A stretch of 64,000 bases of DNA from Sphingomonas sp. LM7 (GTDB taxonomy: Bacteria; Pseudomonadota; Alphaproteobacteria; Sphingomonadales; Sphingomonadaceae): contig NZ_CP019511.1 in the NCBI RefSeq assembly GCF_002002925.1, positions 2,232,001 to 2,296,000 of the forward strand. Reading direction: 5' to 3'. How positions within the stretch are numbered: the first letter of the stretch is position 1; the number at the start of each line of letters is the position of its first letter. Shown one piece after another: positions 14,964-23,332 of this stretch. The notes below the pieces were generated by a model, which did not search any database, had not been told where the DNA came from, and worked only from the letters and a program-made list of their open reading frames with translations. Both the position numbers and the translations under genes were made by a program.

Positions 14964-15743
14964 TTAGACCGGGCTGACCAGCTGCGGCTGGGGCATCTTG
15001 CCCAGGCGAACCTGACGGCCGAAGATATCGCGCATCAGCGCGAGCGAGAAGAGATGCGCGTAGATGAGCGGCAGCATGCCGTTCTGGACGATCTTGCGAA
15101 GCTGATCGCCGCGCAGCTCGTTGAGCTTGTTCTCGTCGATCATCATGAAGCCGCGATAGATGAAGGGCTGCTCATTGCCTTCCTGCTGGATGGTGACTTC
15201 ACCGTCGATCAGGATGTTGAGTTCCTTGAGGTCCTTCATGAACATCGCAGTGCGCGCACCGGCCTGTTCGAACTGCTCGTTGAACTGGAGGATGTTCTTG
15301 GTGGTCTCGGTCGGCTCGCCATTCTCGAACAGCTTATCGCCTTCCTCGAACGCGCCGATCGTGTCCGACGACGGGTCGAAGCAGAGCGACAGCTCGTCGC
15401 TCTCGGGGCGGAGGCGCGCCAGCAGATACGGATAGCGGCGGATATAGGCCGGGACGTAGAAGTTCGGCTCGAGCAGCGTGCCTTCGTCGTCGAAAAAGGT
15501 ATTCACGCCTTCATTCAGGCCCATCAGCGCAAGCGGAACGGGATCCTCGCCTACCGAGAAGACGATCGGCAGATAGCGCTGCACGAGCGGGAATTCCTCG
15601 ACGGTAACCGGCACCGCGTGCTGCTTGGCCAGGAACGGTGCCTTGTCGCGGACGCGAATGCGGAAATCGGCATGTGCCTGGCTCGAAAGCGGCTCGAGCT
15701 GGTTGTAGAACAACGGAAGCGACTGTTGTGGCGCACTGGCCAT
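14964..15743 (-). CDS. SapC family protein
   Basis: A 259-residue protein of the SapC family found in sphingomonads and caulobacters, often near TonB receptors. Recognisable blocks include the start SLPLFYNQLEPLSSQAHADF, FPLVQRYLPIVFS, NFYVPAYIRRYP and SLCFDPSSD. It has no signal peptide. The biochemical role is unknown; the SapC name is historical and does not imply the peptide-transport SapC. The start is the ATG at 15743 preceded by AGGAGA; the reverse frame stays open far upstream through the next gene, but that is coincidental. Confidence 0.85.
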   Translation of the reverse strand: MASAPQQSLPLFYNQLEPLSSQAHADFRIRVRDKAPFLAKQHAVPVTVEEFPLVQRYLPIVFSVGEDPVPLALMGLNEGVNTFFDDEGTLLEPNFYVPAYIRRYPYLLARLRPESDELSLCFDPSSDTIGAFEEGDKLFENGEPTETTKNILQFNEQFEQAGARTAMFMKDLKELNILIDGEVTIQQEGNEQPFIYRGFMMIDENKLNELRGDQLRKIVQNGMLPLIYAHLFSLALMRDIFGRQVRLGKMPQPQLVSPV

Positions 15744-15793
15744 CCGAAACTCTCCTGAAAATAATGCTGAATTCTTGAAATTCGCGCGAAGGT

Positions 15794-17242
15794 CTATGGT
15801 CTCGAAGGCTCCGGCGCAAGCGTCACCAATTTCCCGGGATTGAGAATGCCCTGGGGATCGAGCGCGGACTTGATCGCGCGCAGTACGGTCATCCGGGACG
15901 ATGCGCTCAGCCGTGCGAGCTCGTCGCGTTTCAGCTGACCGATGCCGTGTTCTGCGGAGATCGATCCGCCTGCAGCCACGACCATATCGTGGACATGGCG
16001 CGAAATTCCCGGGCCTTCCTCGGCATACCAGGTCTGGGCATCGACCCCGGCAGGCGCGCGGACGTGGAAATGGACGTTGCCGTCGCCGAGATGGCCGAAG
16101 GCAATGGCTTCGGTTCCGGGAAACCGCGCCTCGGCTTCCGCCCCGCCTTCGATCATGAAGCGCGGCATATCGTCGACCGGCACGGAGATGTCGTGCTGCA
16201 ACGCCGGTCCGGCGGCGCGCTCGGCCTCCGAGATCGAATGCCGGATGCGCCAGAAATCCTCTGCCTGCGCTTCGCTGGCGGCGATCACTACATCCTCGGC
16301 CAGCCCCGCATCGAGCGCCGGTGCGAGCAGCCGTTCGAGCGTTTCCGCGGGCGGTTCCGCCGCGGGGTCGGTCGTCACCGTCTCGATCAGGACGTGCCAG
16401 GCATGCGCCCCGGCAAGCGGACGGCGCGTTCCCGGCACATGCCGCAGCACCAGCGCCAGCGTGTTCTCCGGCACTATCTCGAAGCTCTCCACCGCGTCGG
16501 TGCCGGCTTCCAGCGCGCGCAGCAGCTCGAGCGCCTTGCCGGGGCCCGAGATGCCGACCCATGCCACTGCCCGCGCCGCCACCCCGGGCACCAGCCGCAG
16601 CGTCGCTGCAGTGACGATGCCGAGCGTACCCTCGGCGCCGATCAGCAACTGGTTGAGATCGTAGCCGCGATTGTCCTTCTTGAGCGCGGCGATGCCGTTA
16701 TGGATCGAGCCATCGGGAAGCACGGCCTCGACGCCCGCGACCAGGCTGCGCATCGTCCCGAAGCGCAGCACCTGGGTGCCGCCGGCGTTGGTTGACACCA
16801 GCCCGCCGATCGTCGCGCTGCCCCGCGCGCCAAGGTCGAGCGGAAAGCGGCGCCCCAGCGCTTCCGCCGCTCCGCGCAGGTCGGCCAGGATCACCCCGGC
16901 CTCCGCGACGGCAAGGTTGCTGACGGGCGACAATGCCCGGATGCGGTTCATGCGGCGCAGCGACAGTAGCAATGCCGAACCATCGGGCGATGGCGTCGCA
17001 CCGCCGACCATGCCGGTGTTGCCGCCCTGAGGCACGACTGCGACGCCGGCCTGCGCGGCAAGGCCGATGATTGCGGCGACTTCCTCGGTCGATCCCGGCG
17101 AAAGCAGCGCCGGCGCCTGCCCGTGATAACGGCCGCGCCAGTCGCTCAGCCACGGCGCTATCGTCTCCGCGTCGGTCGTCGCGGCCTTGGTGCCGAAGCG
17201 CTGGAGGATCGTTTCGACAAGCTGGCGTTGGGCGGGTGTCAT
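15794..17242 (-). CDS. FAD-binding oxidoreductase, D-2-hydroxyacid dehydrogenase type (GlcD/D2HGDH-like)
   Basis: A 482-residue two-domain flavoprotein. The N-terminal PCMH FAD domain shows PALLSPGSTEEVAAI, VVPQGGNTGMVGGATP, DLGARGSATIGGLVSTNAGG and the LIGAEGTLGIVTAATLRLVPG block. The C-terminal FAD-oxidase domain has AFGHLGDGNVHFHV and SAEHGIGQLKRDEL. It oxidises a D-2-hydroxy acid (2-hydroxyglutarate, lactate or glycolate are candidates) and passes electrons to a carrier. It lacks the iron-sulfur extension of GlcF/YdiJ fusions. Its start region overlaps no neighbour; the preceding plus-strand gene begins 75 bp away. Confidence 0.9.
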   Translation of the reverse strand: MTPAQRQLVETILQRFGTKAATTDAETIAPWLSDWRGRYHGQAPALLSPGSTEEVAAIIGLAAQAGVAVVPQGGNTGMVGGATPSPDGSALLLSLRRMNRIRALSPVSNLAVAEAGVILADLRGAAEALGRRFPLDLGARGSATIGGLVSTNAGGTQVLRFGTMRSLVAGVEAVLPDGSIHNGIAALKKDNRGYDLNQLLIGAEGTLGIVTAATLRLVPGVAARAVAWVGISGPGKALELLRALEAGTDAVESFEIVPENTLALVLRHVPGTRRPLAGAHAWHVLIETVTTDPAAEPPAETLERLLAPALDAGLAEDVVIAASEAQAEDFWRIRHSISEAERAAGPALQHDISVPVDDMPRFMIEGGAEAEARFPGTEAIAFGHLGDGNVHFHVRAPAGVDAQTWYAEEGPGISRHVHDMVVAAGGSISAEHGIGQLKRDELARLSASSRMTVLRAIKSALDPQGILNPGKLVTLAPEPSRP

Positions 17243-17316
17243 GGCGGCGTCCGGTTAGCACATCGCGAGATAGTTCATCCACCGTTCAAAACTTTGTCGT
17301 AGAAGCCGGCCCAGAC

Positions 17317-17775
17317 ATGTTGAATCCGCTGATTGCCGCCTCCGGTCTCCTGCTGTTGTTCGCTGCCCCGGCCTCGCCGCCGGAGCCGGCCGACTGGGAT
17401 ATGGCTGCGACCATGCTCCAGCAGCAGCGCCTCACCATCCATGTCCCCCGCCTCACCGTCACTCGCACGACGGTGTACATGCGCGCGCCGCGTCCGGTGG
17501 CGATGATCGAGAAAAAGGCAGACGATTGCGTGAAGATGGAGGATCTGGCCGGATTCTCGGTCAATCGCTTCGACAGCGTCGATCTGATGCTCAAGAACGG
17601 GTCGCTGCTCCGCGCCAAGCTCGGCAATGATTGCCCCGCGCTCGGCTTCTATGGCGGCTTCTACGTCAAGGCGAACAAGGACAAGAAGATGTGCGCCAAG
17701 CGCGATTCGATCCGTTCGCGCTCGGGCCGTCAGTGCGCCGTCCAGTCCTTCGCCGCGCTGGTCCCGGCACGCTGA
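17317..17775 (+). CDS. Secreted protein of unknown function
   Basis: A 152-residue protein with a hydrophobic leader (LNPLIAASGLLLLFAAPAS) and a mature part with four Cys residues (ADDCVKM, GNDCPALG, KKMCAKRD, GRQCAVQS) that could form two disulfides in the periplasm. Basic residues near SIRSRSGRQC are prominent. I recognise no family. The start is the ATG at 17317; the longer upstream frame runs antisense to the FAD oxidoreductase. It lies 92 bp before the helicase gene. Confidence 0.65.
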   Translation: MLNPLIAASGLLLLFAAPASPPEPADWDMAATMLQQQRLTIHVPRLTVTRTTVYMRAPRPVAMIEKKADDCVKMEDLAGFSVNRFDSVDLMLKNGSLLRAKLGNDCPALGFYGGFYVKANKDKKMCAKRDSIRSRSGRQCAVQSFAALVPAR

Positions 17776-17867
17776 CCACCTCTCGCGGCTTGACATCTTC
17801 GGCCAAATCCGCAAGCGCGTGAAGGCTTTGGCGGCGTGGGTAACCACGCCCTTTTCCGGAAAATTAC

Positions 17868-19316
17868 ATGAGCTTTGCCGATCTCGGCCTGTCTGACGAC
17901 CTTCTGCGCGCGGTGACAGACGCGGGCTACACCGATCCGACTCCGATCCAGCGCCAGGCGATCCCGTCGGTCCTGATGGGCAAGGACCTTATCGGCATCG
18001 CACAGACGGGGACGGGCAAGACCGCCGCCTTCGTGCTGCCGATGATCGACATCCTCGGCGAAGGGCGCACCCGCGCGCTGATGCCGCGCAGCCTGATCCT
18101 CGAGCCGACGCGCGAGCTTGCCGCCCAGGTCGCCGAGAATTTCGAGAAATACGGCACCAACCACAAGCTCTCGATGGCGCTGCTCATCGGCGGCGTGCAG
18201 ATGGGCGACCAGGTCAAGGCGCTGGAGAAGGGCGTCGACGTCCTCATCGCCACGCCGGGCCGGCTGATGGACCTGTTCGGCCGCGGCAAGATCCTGCTCA
18301 CCGGCTGTAGCCTGCTCGTCATTGACGAGGCCGACCGGATGCTCGACATGGGGTTCATCCCCGATATCGAGGAAATCTGCACCAAGCTGCCCAAGACGCG
18401 CCAGACTTTGCTGTTCTCGGCAACGATGCCGCCGGTGATCAAGAAGCTGGCCGACAAGTTCCTTACCGATCCCAAGCGCGTCGAAGTCGCACGCCCGGCG
18501 ACCGCGAACGTCAACATCAAGCAATGGGTGGTCCCCGTCGCCGCATCGGACAAGCGCAGCGTGCTGCGCGACCTGCTCCGCGGCGAAGAGGTCACCACTG
18601 CGATCATCTTCTGCAACCGCAAGACCACGGTCCGCGACCTCAACAAGAGCCTGCAGAAGAGCGGTTTCCGCTCGACCGAGATCCATGGCGACATGGAGCA
18701 ATCGCAGCGCATCGCCGAGCTCGACCGGTTCAAGGCCGGCACGGTCAACATCCTCGTCGCCTCCGACGTCGCCGCCCGCGGGCTCGACATCAAGGGTGTC
18801 AGCCACGTCTATAATTTCGACGCGCCCTGGCATCCCGACGATTATGTCCACCGCATCGGCCGCACCGGCCGGGCGGGCGCGACCGGCATCGCCTATACGC
18901 TGGTGACGCCCGAGGATTCGGAGAATATCGCCGAGATCGAAAAGCTCACCGGCATGAAGATCGAGCGCCTCAAGCCTGCCAATGGCGAAGCCGCGCGCGA
19001 GGAAGCGCCGGCGGAGAAGCGCGAAGCGGCTCCGCGCCGTGGACGCGGACGCAAGGCCGAAGGCGAGACGCGCCGCAAGCCCGAGCCGGAAGCCGAGGCC
19101 GTGGAGGCAGTGCGCGAAGCCCGCCCGGTCCGCGAGCCCGAAGCACGGCGCGAGCCGGCACCGCGCCGCGAACGCGAGGAACGCGGTGGCCGTGGCCGGG
19201 GACGCGACGAACGCCCGAGCCGCGAACCGCGGCGCGACCCCAACGCGACGGACGGCCCCGACGACGGCTGGAATGGCCCGGTGCCCGACTTCCTGAAGTA
19301 CACGCTGGGCGCGTGA
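17868..19316 (+). CDS. rhlE: DEAD-box RNA helicase, RhlE type
   Basis: A 482-residue ATP-dependent RNA helicase. All DEAD-box motifs are present in order: the Q-motif region (YTDPTPIQRQAIP), motif I AQTGTGKT near 45-52, PTRELAAQ, TPGRLMD, DEAD in VIDEADRMLDMGF, SAT in LFSATMPP, then in domain 2 IIFCNRKT, SDVAARGLDI and HRIGRTGRAG. From about residue 365 a long tail rich in R, E, P and A (RGG-like patches) probably binds RNA. It likely helps RNA folding, ribosome assembly or decay. A DUF1289 gene overlaps its stop. Confidence 0.95.
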   Translation: MSFADLGLSDDLLRAVTDAGYTDPTPIQRQAIPSVLMGKDLIGIAQTGTGKTAAFVLPMIDILGEGRTRALMPRSLILEPTRELAAQVAENFEKYGTNHKLSMALLIGGVQMGDQVKALEKGVDVLIATPGRLMDLFGRGKILLTGCSLLVIDEADRMLDMGFIPDIEEICTKLPKTRQTLLFSATMPPVIKKLADKFLTDPKRVEVARPATANVNIKQWVVPVAASDKRSVLRDLLRGEEVTTAIIFCNRKTTVRDLNKSLQKSGFRSTEIHGDMEQSQRIAELDRFKAGTVNILVASDVAARGLDIKGVSHVYNFDAPWHPDDYVHRIGRTGRAGATGIAYTLVTPEDSENIAEIEKLTGMKIERLKPANGEAAREEAPAEKREAAPRRGRGRKAEGETRRKPEPEAEAVEAVREARPVREPEARREPAPRREREERGGRGRGRDERPSREPRRDPNATDGPDDGWNGPVPDFLKYTLGA

Positions 19317-19516
19317 GCGCCGCGGCGGGTGCTCGACCGACACCGGTCCGATCGCCCTGCACCAATATCTGCCGGATCGACGACGCCACCGGCTGGTGCG
19401 TCGGCTGCGGCCGCACGCTCGCAGAAATCGCCCGGTGGGGCACCACCGATGATGCGGATCGCGATGCGGTAATGGCGCAACTGCCGGCGCGGATGGGTCA
19501 CGGGCGCGGCCTGTAG
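19313..19516 (+). CDS. DUF1289 protein (Cys-rich, probable Fe-S or Zn binder)
   Basis: A 67-residue DUF1289 protein with the family cysteine pattern SPCTNICRID followed by GWCVGCGRTLAEIARW. The four cysteines suggest a bound metal or Fe-S cluster. The GTG start overlaps the helicase stop by four bases (GTGA), so it is probably translated by re-initiation. Function unknown. Confidence 0.88.
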   Translation: MSAAAGARPTPVRSPCTNICRIDDATGWCVGCGRTLAEIARWGTTDDADRDAVMAQLPARMGHGRGL

Positions 19517-19820
19517 GTTTGGGCCGCGGAGAATGTCCGCGATTGGGCTGCCCTTTCCTGCTTCGCGTCGCGGCCGACGATGAACCGGCGTCCCGGGTAC
19601 GGAACGTCCGAAGGTCACACCAAAGTCACACTATCGCGAATTTTTCGCGAGGTTGCCTGTGATGGCAAAGAACCTCCTGTGAGGGCACGCCGCATGCAAG
19701 CAAATCCTATATTGCAAGCGCCGGACGACCGGGATTGGGTGGATTGCTGCCATTCAGTTCCCCTCCCTGAAAGGGACGGGTTAGTGCCTTTCAAACTGGG
19801 CGGATCACGGAGCCTTGCCG
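19517..19820. other. 304-bp gap between the DUF1289 gene and the UvrB/UvrC-motif gene
   Basis: I see no gene here. It holds two TGCAAGC copies (in GCATGCAAGCAAATC and ATATTGCAAGCG, around 19692-19720) and a short GGGAGGG-like repeat remnant near 19757-19780, probably related to the interspersed repeats elsewhere in the window. It presumably contains the promoter of the downstream gene. Confidence 0.5.
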
Positions 19821-20126
19821 ATGCGCTCGCGTTTCAGGCGCATGCCCGAGACGATCGACGACCTGCACCGGCAGATGGAAGCCGCGGCCGAGGCGATGGA
19901 GTTCGAGGAGGCGCGCAGGCTTCGCGACCGGATCAATCTGATGCGCGGCGGGGCGACGCGCGATGAGGCAAGCGATGCGGACACGTCGGGACTGACCCGT
20001 CAGCAGCCGGGCGCGATGGGGCTCGGCACCAGCCAGCAGCGCGTCACGCCGCCGCCCGGCTGGAAACCGCCGACCAAGCCCGATCCGATGACGAAGGCGA
20101 CGAACCGCAGGCGCCGCAAACACTGA
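19821..20126 (+). CDS. UvrB/UvrC-motif containing protein
   Basis: A 101-residue protein. Residues about 8-45 form a UVR-like helical hairpin (DDLHRQMEAAAEAMEFEEAR followed by RLRDRINLM), the motif through which UvrB and UvrC contact each other and which also occurs in stress proteins. The rest is Pro-rich and basic (TPPPGWKPPTKPDPMT). The ATG at 19821 has GGAG 8 nt upstream; the ATG at 19842 is an alternative start. Role unknown, possibly protein-protein contact in stress response. Confidence 0.75.
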   Translation: MRSRFRRMPETIDDLHRQMEAAAEAMEFEEARRLRDRINLMRGGATRDEASDADTSGLTRQQPGAMGLGTSQQRVTPPPGWKPPTKPDPMTKATNRRRRKH

Positions 20127-20228
20127 TCCGCGCCAGCCGGCAATTGACGGGTAGACAGTCGAGGTCGCGCTCCTGCGAGGGCAGGCGTTCAACCAGAGCG
20201 AATTTGCCGAGTTGAAGCCCCCCTTTTC

Positions 20229-20312
20229 GTTCGGACTGAGCCTGTCGAAGCCCCCTTATCCACGCGCGCAGCGCTCGCGGATGATTGCCCTTCGACAAGC
20301 TCAGGGCGAACG
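20229..20312. repeat. Inverted pair of GAGCTTGTCGAAGG-type repeats, copy 1
   Basis: GTTCGGACTGAGCCTGTCGAAG (20229-20250) faces the inverted CCTTCGACAAGCTCAGGGCGAACG (20289-20312), with about 38 bp between them. This short palindromic element is scattered in many sphingomonad genomes; a second pair is at 31831-31899. The surrounding gap 20127-20365 has no gene. Confidence 0.75.
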
Positions 20313-20365
20313 ATGAGTGCATCGACCCGAACCAAAACTGCACCGGTCGTTAGCCGGCGCTCAGT

Positions 20366-20998
20366 TCATGCCTCAACCGATGCCGGCGCTGGCACCAGCG
20401 CGTCATCCATTTCCGCCGCGCGCTTATAGGCCTCGCGACCGCTCAGCCGCTCGAAATAGTCCGTGAAGGCGTCGCGCTTGGGCAGCGAGCCGAACAATAT
20501 CCCCCAGCCCACCGCCGAGCCGACATAGACGTCCGCCGCCGTAAATCGGTCGCCGGCGATATAGGGATGCGCCGATACCGCCGCTTCGAGCACGTCGACA
20601 GTGGCGGCATAGCTGCCATAGCCGAACATCCGCGACTGTTCGGGCGAAGGATCGAACTTGGCGACATTGTTGGTCACGGCATGCTCGACCGGGCCCGCAG
20701 CGAAGAACAGCCATCGATAATAATCCGCACGTTCCCCGGGGCGCGGCGCGAGGCCGGCTTCGGGAAATGCCTCGGCGAGATAGGCGCAGATCGCCGCGCC
20801 TTCGGTCACCGCCTTGCCATGATGGACGATCGCAGGAACCTTCCCCATCGGATTGATCGCGAGATAGTCCGGGCTCTTCATGCGGCTGGCATAGTCGATG
20901 ACTTCGGTGCGATAGTCGGCGCCGGTTTCCTCCAGCATCCAACGGGCGATGCGCCCGCGCGACTGGGGATTGGTGTAGAAGACCAGATCGTCGGCCAT
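20366..20998 (-). CDS. Glutathione S-transferase family protein
   Basis: A 210-residue GST. The N-terminal thioredoxin-like domain has VFYTNPQSRGRIARWMLEE (Ser or nearby residue near 14 as the likely catalytic position) and the cis-Pro/glutathione motif MGKVPAIVH and VTEGAAICAYLAEAFPE. The helical C-terminal domain includes the N-capping-type segment GDRFTAADVYVGS. It conjugates or reduces electrophiles using glutathione, which this organism can make (GshA is encoded later in the window). The dienelactone hydrolase gene starts 17 bp upstream on the same strand, suggesting an operon. Confidence 0.9.
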   Translation of the reverse strand: MADDLVFYTNPQSRGRIARWMLEETGADYRTEVIDYASRMKSPDYLAINPMGKVPAIVHHGKAVTEGAAICAYLAEAFPEAGLAPRPGERADYYRWLFFAAGPVEHAVTNNVAKFDPSPEQSRMFGYGSYAATVDVLEAAVSAHPYIAGDRFTAADVYVGSAVGWGILFGSLPKRDAFTDYFERLSGREAYKRAAEMDDALVPAPASVEA

Positions 20999-21015
20999 GG
21001 CGGTTCCTTCGCGGA

Positions 21016-21879
21016 TCAGAGCGTGGTGCTGAACAAGTCGAGCAACCGTGCCCAGGCGCGCTCGGCCTGGACCTGGTTATAGGCTTCGCTGTCGGGCGGG
21101 CACCAGCCGTGCATCGCGCCCTTGTAGACTTCAATCTCGGCCGGCCGCTTGGCAGCGGCGAAGGCAGCGCGAAGCGTGTCCTTGTCGCCCGGCGCGCGCG
21201 CGTCGTCATTGTCGGCGATTGCGATCAGGAAGCCTGCCCTGGTCTTGGGAATGAGCAGATGCGGGCTGTCGGCATTGTCGGTGGCGAGGCCGCCGCCATG
21301 GAAGCTGCCGCCGGCGCGAACGCGCCCCGGTACCGCCGCGGCGGTGCGCACCACCAGTGGACCGCCCATGCAATAGCCCGTTGTGCCGATGCCGCGCTTG
21401 GAGTTCACTTCGCGCTGCTTGTCGAGAAACGCCACCAGTGCCGTCGCGTCGGCGATCGTCGCTTCGGGTGTCAGCAATTTGCGATACTCGCCCGCCTTGC
21501 CGCGAATCGCGCTGCGGTCTCCGCTCGCCGCCAGCACAGGCGCCGTGGCGGAGCGATAGAACGGGTTCACCGTTAGCACGGCATAGCCAGATTCGGCGAG
21601 GCGGTCGGCCATCTGCCGGAACGCGGGACGGAGCCCGTAAATGTCGGGCCAGACAAGCACCGCGGGATGCCTGCCGGTGGCCGGTGCGACGAAATAGGCG
21701 TCGATCGTGCCGTCGGGAGTCCGGATCGTGACGTCGCGGCCCTTGACCGCGAGGGCATTGGCCGGGCTGGGCAGCAATATGCCGACACCGATGGCGGCCG
21801 CCGCGGTGCCGAAGGCGCGGCGCGACAGGCCCTCGCCCAGCAAGCGCGCATTGTCCGCTTCGGTCAGATCGTCACACAT
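21016..21879 (-). CDS. Dienelactone hydrolase family protein with Tat-type leader
   Basis: A 287-residue alpha/beta hydrolase. The N-terminus carries a twin-arginine leader (LSRRAFGTAAAAIGVGILL near residues 18-36), so a folded, periplasmic enzyme is likely. The catalytic nucleophile is the Cys in GYCMGG and the His is in GAMHGWCPP; an acidic residue lies in IADNDDARAPGDKD. The family hydrolyses dienelactones and other esters. The gene ends 17 bp before a GST gene on the same strand, which suggests a joint role in breakdown of xenobiotics, though this is inference. Confidence 0.88.
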   Translation of the reverse strand: MCDDLTEADNARLLGEGLSRRAFGTAAAAIGVGILLPSPANALAVKGRDVTIRTPDGTIDAYFVAPATGRHPAVLVWPDIYGLRPAFRQMADRLAESGYAVLTVNPFYRSATAPVLAASGDRSAIRGKAGEYRKLLTPEATIADATALVAFLDKQREVNSKRGIGTTGYCMGGPLVVRTAAAVPGRVRAGGSFHGGGLATDNADSPHLLIPKTRAGFLIAIADNDDARAPGDKDTLRAAFAAAKRPAEIEVYKGAMHGWCPPDSEAYNQVQAERAWARLLDLFSTTL

Positions 21880-21974
21880 ATATCCTCCTGCCCAATCCGC
21901 CCCGGCATCGATCCGAGTCGTTTGCGCGGAGGCTACACGTCCGGCACGCCCGCGTCATGCGCAGGCGGCACTGG

Positions 21975-22655
21975 TTACTGGCGGAACAGCGTCTCGGCGG
22001 TGTGCTCGACCGGGCCGGCTTCGGTGCCCGCTTCGCCTGCCTCGGCGGCATGCGCGGCGGCAGTGCGCTCGGCGCGGAGCTGCTCGAGCAGCGCCTCGCG
22101 GTCGCCTTCCAGGCGCGTGTCGGTCGGCGCCTCGATGCCGGCGGCCTTGGCGGCCTTGGCGACGAGCGCGTCGAGCTCACGCTGCGAGGCGAGGCCCAGC
22201 GTGACCGGGTCCTTGGGCGTGATGTTGGCGATGTTCCAATGGCTGCGGTCACGGATCGCGGCGATCGTGGTGCGGGTGGTGCCGATCAGCTTGCCGATCG
22301 CGCCGTCCGAGATTTCAGGATGGTGGCGCAGGATCCAGGCGATGCCGTCGGGCTTGTCCTGGCGCTTCGACACCGGGGTGTAGCGCGGGCCCTTGGTGCG
22401 GCGGACCTGCTCAGGGCCCTTGAGCATCTTGAGGCTGTAATCGGAATTGGCCTGGCCCTTCTCGATCTCTTCCATCGTCAGCTCGTGCGCGCGGACGGGA
22501 TCACGGCCGGTGAGCTTGGTCGCGGCGGTATCGTCGGCGATCGCCTGGATCTCGAGGATGTGGAGGCCGCAGAATTCGGCGATCTGCTCGAACGAGAGCG
22601 ACGTATTGTCGACCAGCCAGGAAGCGGTCGCATGCGGCATGAGCGGCTGGGCCAC
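21975..22655 (-). CDS. trcR: Cell cycle transcriptional regulator TrcR (DUF1013)
   Basis: A 226-residue DUF1013 protein conserved in alphaproteobacteria and annotated as the cell-cycle regulator TrcR. Diagnostic parts are the N-terminus PLMPHATASWLVDNTSLSFE followed by QIAEFCGLH, the segment PRYTPVSKRQDKPDGIAWIL, and a helix-turn-helix-like stretch SDGAIGKLIGTTRTTIAAIR. The C-terminus is Ala/Glu-rich. I chose the GTG at 22655, five codons before MPHAT, because GGAGACGAAAA precedes it and homologues begin the same way. It is probably a cytosolic DNA- or RNA-polymerase-associated protein. Confidence 0.85.
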   Translation of the reverse strand: MAQPLMPHATASWLVDNTSLSFEQIAEFCGLHILEIQAIADDTAATKLTGRDPVRAHELTMEEIEKGQANSDYSLKMLKGPEQVRRTKGPRYTPVSKRQDKPDGIAWILRHHPEISDGAIGKLIGTTRTTIAAIRDRSHWNIANITPKDPVTLGLASQRELDALVAKAAKAAGIEAPTDTRLEGDREALLEQLRAERTAAAHAAEAGEAGTEAGPVEHTAETLFRQ

Positions 22656-22755
22656 TTTTCGTCTCCAGAAATAGAAAGGGCCGCCCATCACGGGCGGCCA
22701 CGTCACCTGAATGACTTAGTGCGATGTGGCGCGAAGAGCAAGGCGCGACCGTTGG

Positions 22756-23295
22756 TCAGTGCGTCACCGGCTCTTCGAGCGTCACCCTGGGCGTATCGAC
22801 GTTGATCCGCAGCGCCGAATCGAGCCGCGGGCTCTTGCGGAGACTCACTTCGCCGTTGGTCACCACCTCTTCGGCGGTCCGGCGATGGCGCAGCACGACC
22901 CTGGTGCCAAGCGCGCACATCGTTTCGTCGCCCGCCTTGTAGGTCCAGCGCGCGGTGTGCGGCTTGAGCTTGCCAATGAGCAGGTTCGGACCCCAGACCG
23001 GAGCATCGCGCGGGCTGGGCGTGCCGGTGTCGAGGTGGAGGGCCACCGCGTCATAGTCCGACGTGTCGTTGACGATGTAGAAGCAGCCCGTCTCGTCGCA
23101 GGTGCGGGTGTGCTTCTTCTTGAGCTGGAATTCGAGCATCGCATTGAAGGCGAACATCTCGGGCGCGATGCGCGTGACCTTGCCCTGCCGGTCCTGCGAT
23201 TCGCCGCCCGTCGCATCGGCCGGCGTCTGGGCCGCGGCCGCCTGCGCAGCGAGCACCGATGCCACAAGAAGAAACACGCGACCTGCACGTTTCAT
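22756..23295 (-). CDS. Secreted protein of unknown function
   Basis: A 179-residue protein with a signal peptide (MKRAGRVFLLVASVLAAQAA). The mature part contains a Cys pair (TRTCDETGCFYIVNDTSDYD) and a later Cys (ETMCALGTRV). It is mostly beta-strand-like. I recognise no family. The start is the ATG at 23295. It follows the glycosyltransferase gene by 37 bp on the same strand, so it may be the last gene of the metallophosphoesterase/glycosyltransferase operon. Confidence 0.65.
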   Translation of the reverse strand: MKRAGRVFLLVASVLAAQAAAAQTPADATGGESQDRQGKVTRIAPEMFAFNAMLEFQLKKKHTRTCDETGCFYIVNDTSDYDAVALHLDTGTPSPRDAPVWGPNLLIGKLKPHTARWTYKAGDETMCALGTRVVLRHRRTAEEVVTNGEVSLRKSPRLDSALRINVDTPRVTLEEPVTH

Positions 23296-23332
23296 CGCCG
23301 GTCCCCTTTCGAGCACGCACGTCGCGGCGATA

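Noticed and set aside
14964..16562. 532-codon minus-strand frame reading through the SapC gene into the FAD oxidoreductase
   Set aside because: The upstream half overlaps the FAD oxidoreductase, which lies on the same strand in another frame. Only the part from 15743 matches SapC and has an RBS.
20044..20343. 99-codon minus-strand frame with SLSKG and RQAQSERKGG-like text
   Set aside because: These strings are the translation of the GAGCTTGTCGAAGG repeat and recur wherever the repeat is read through.
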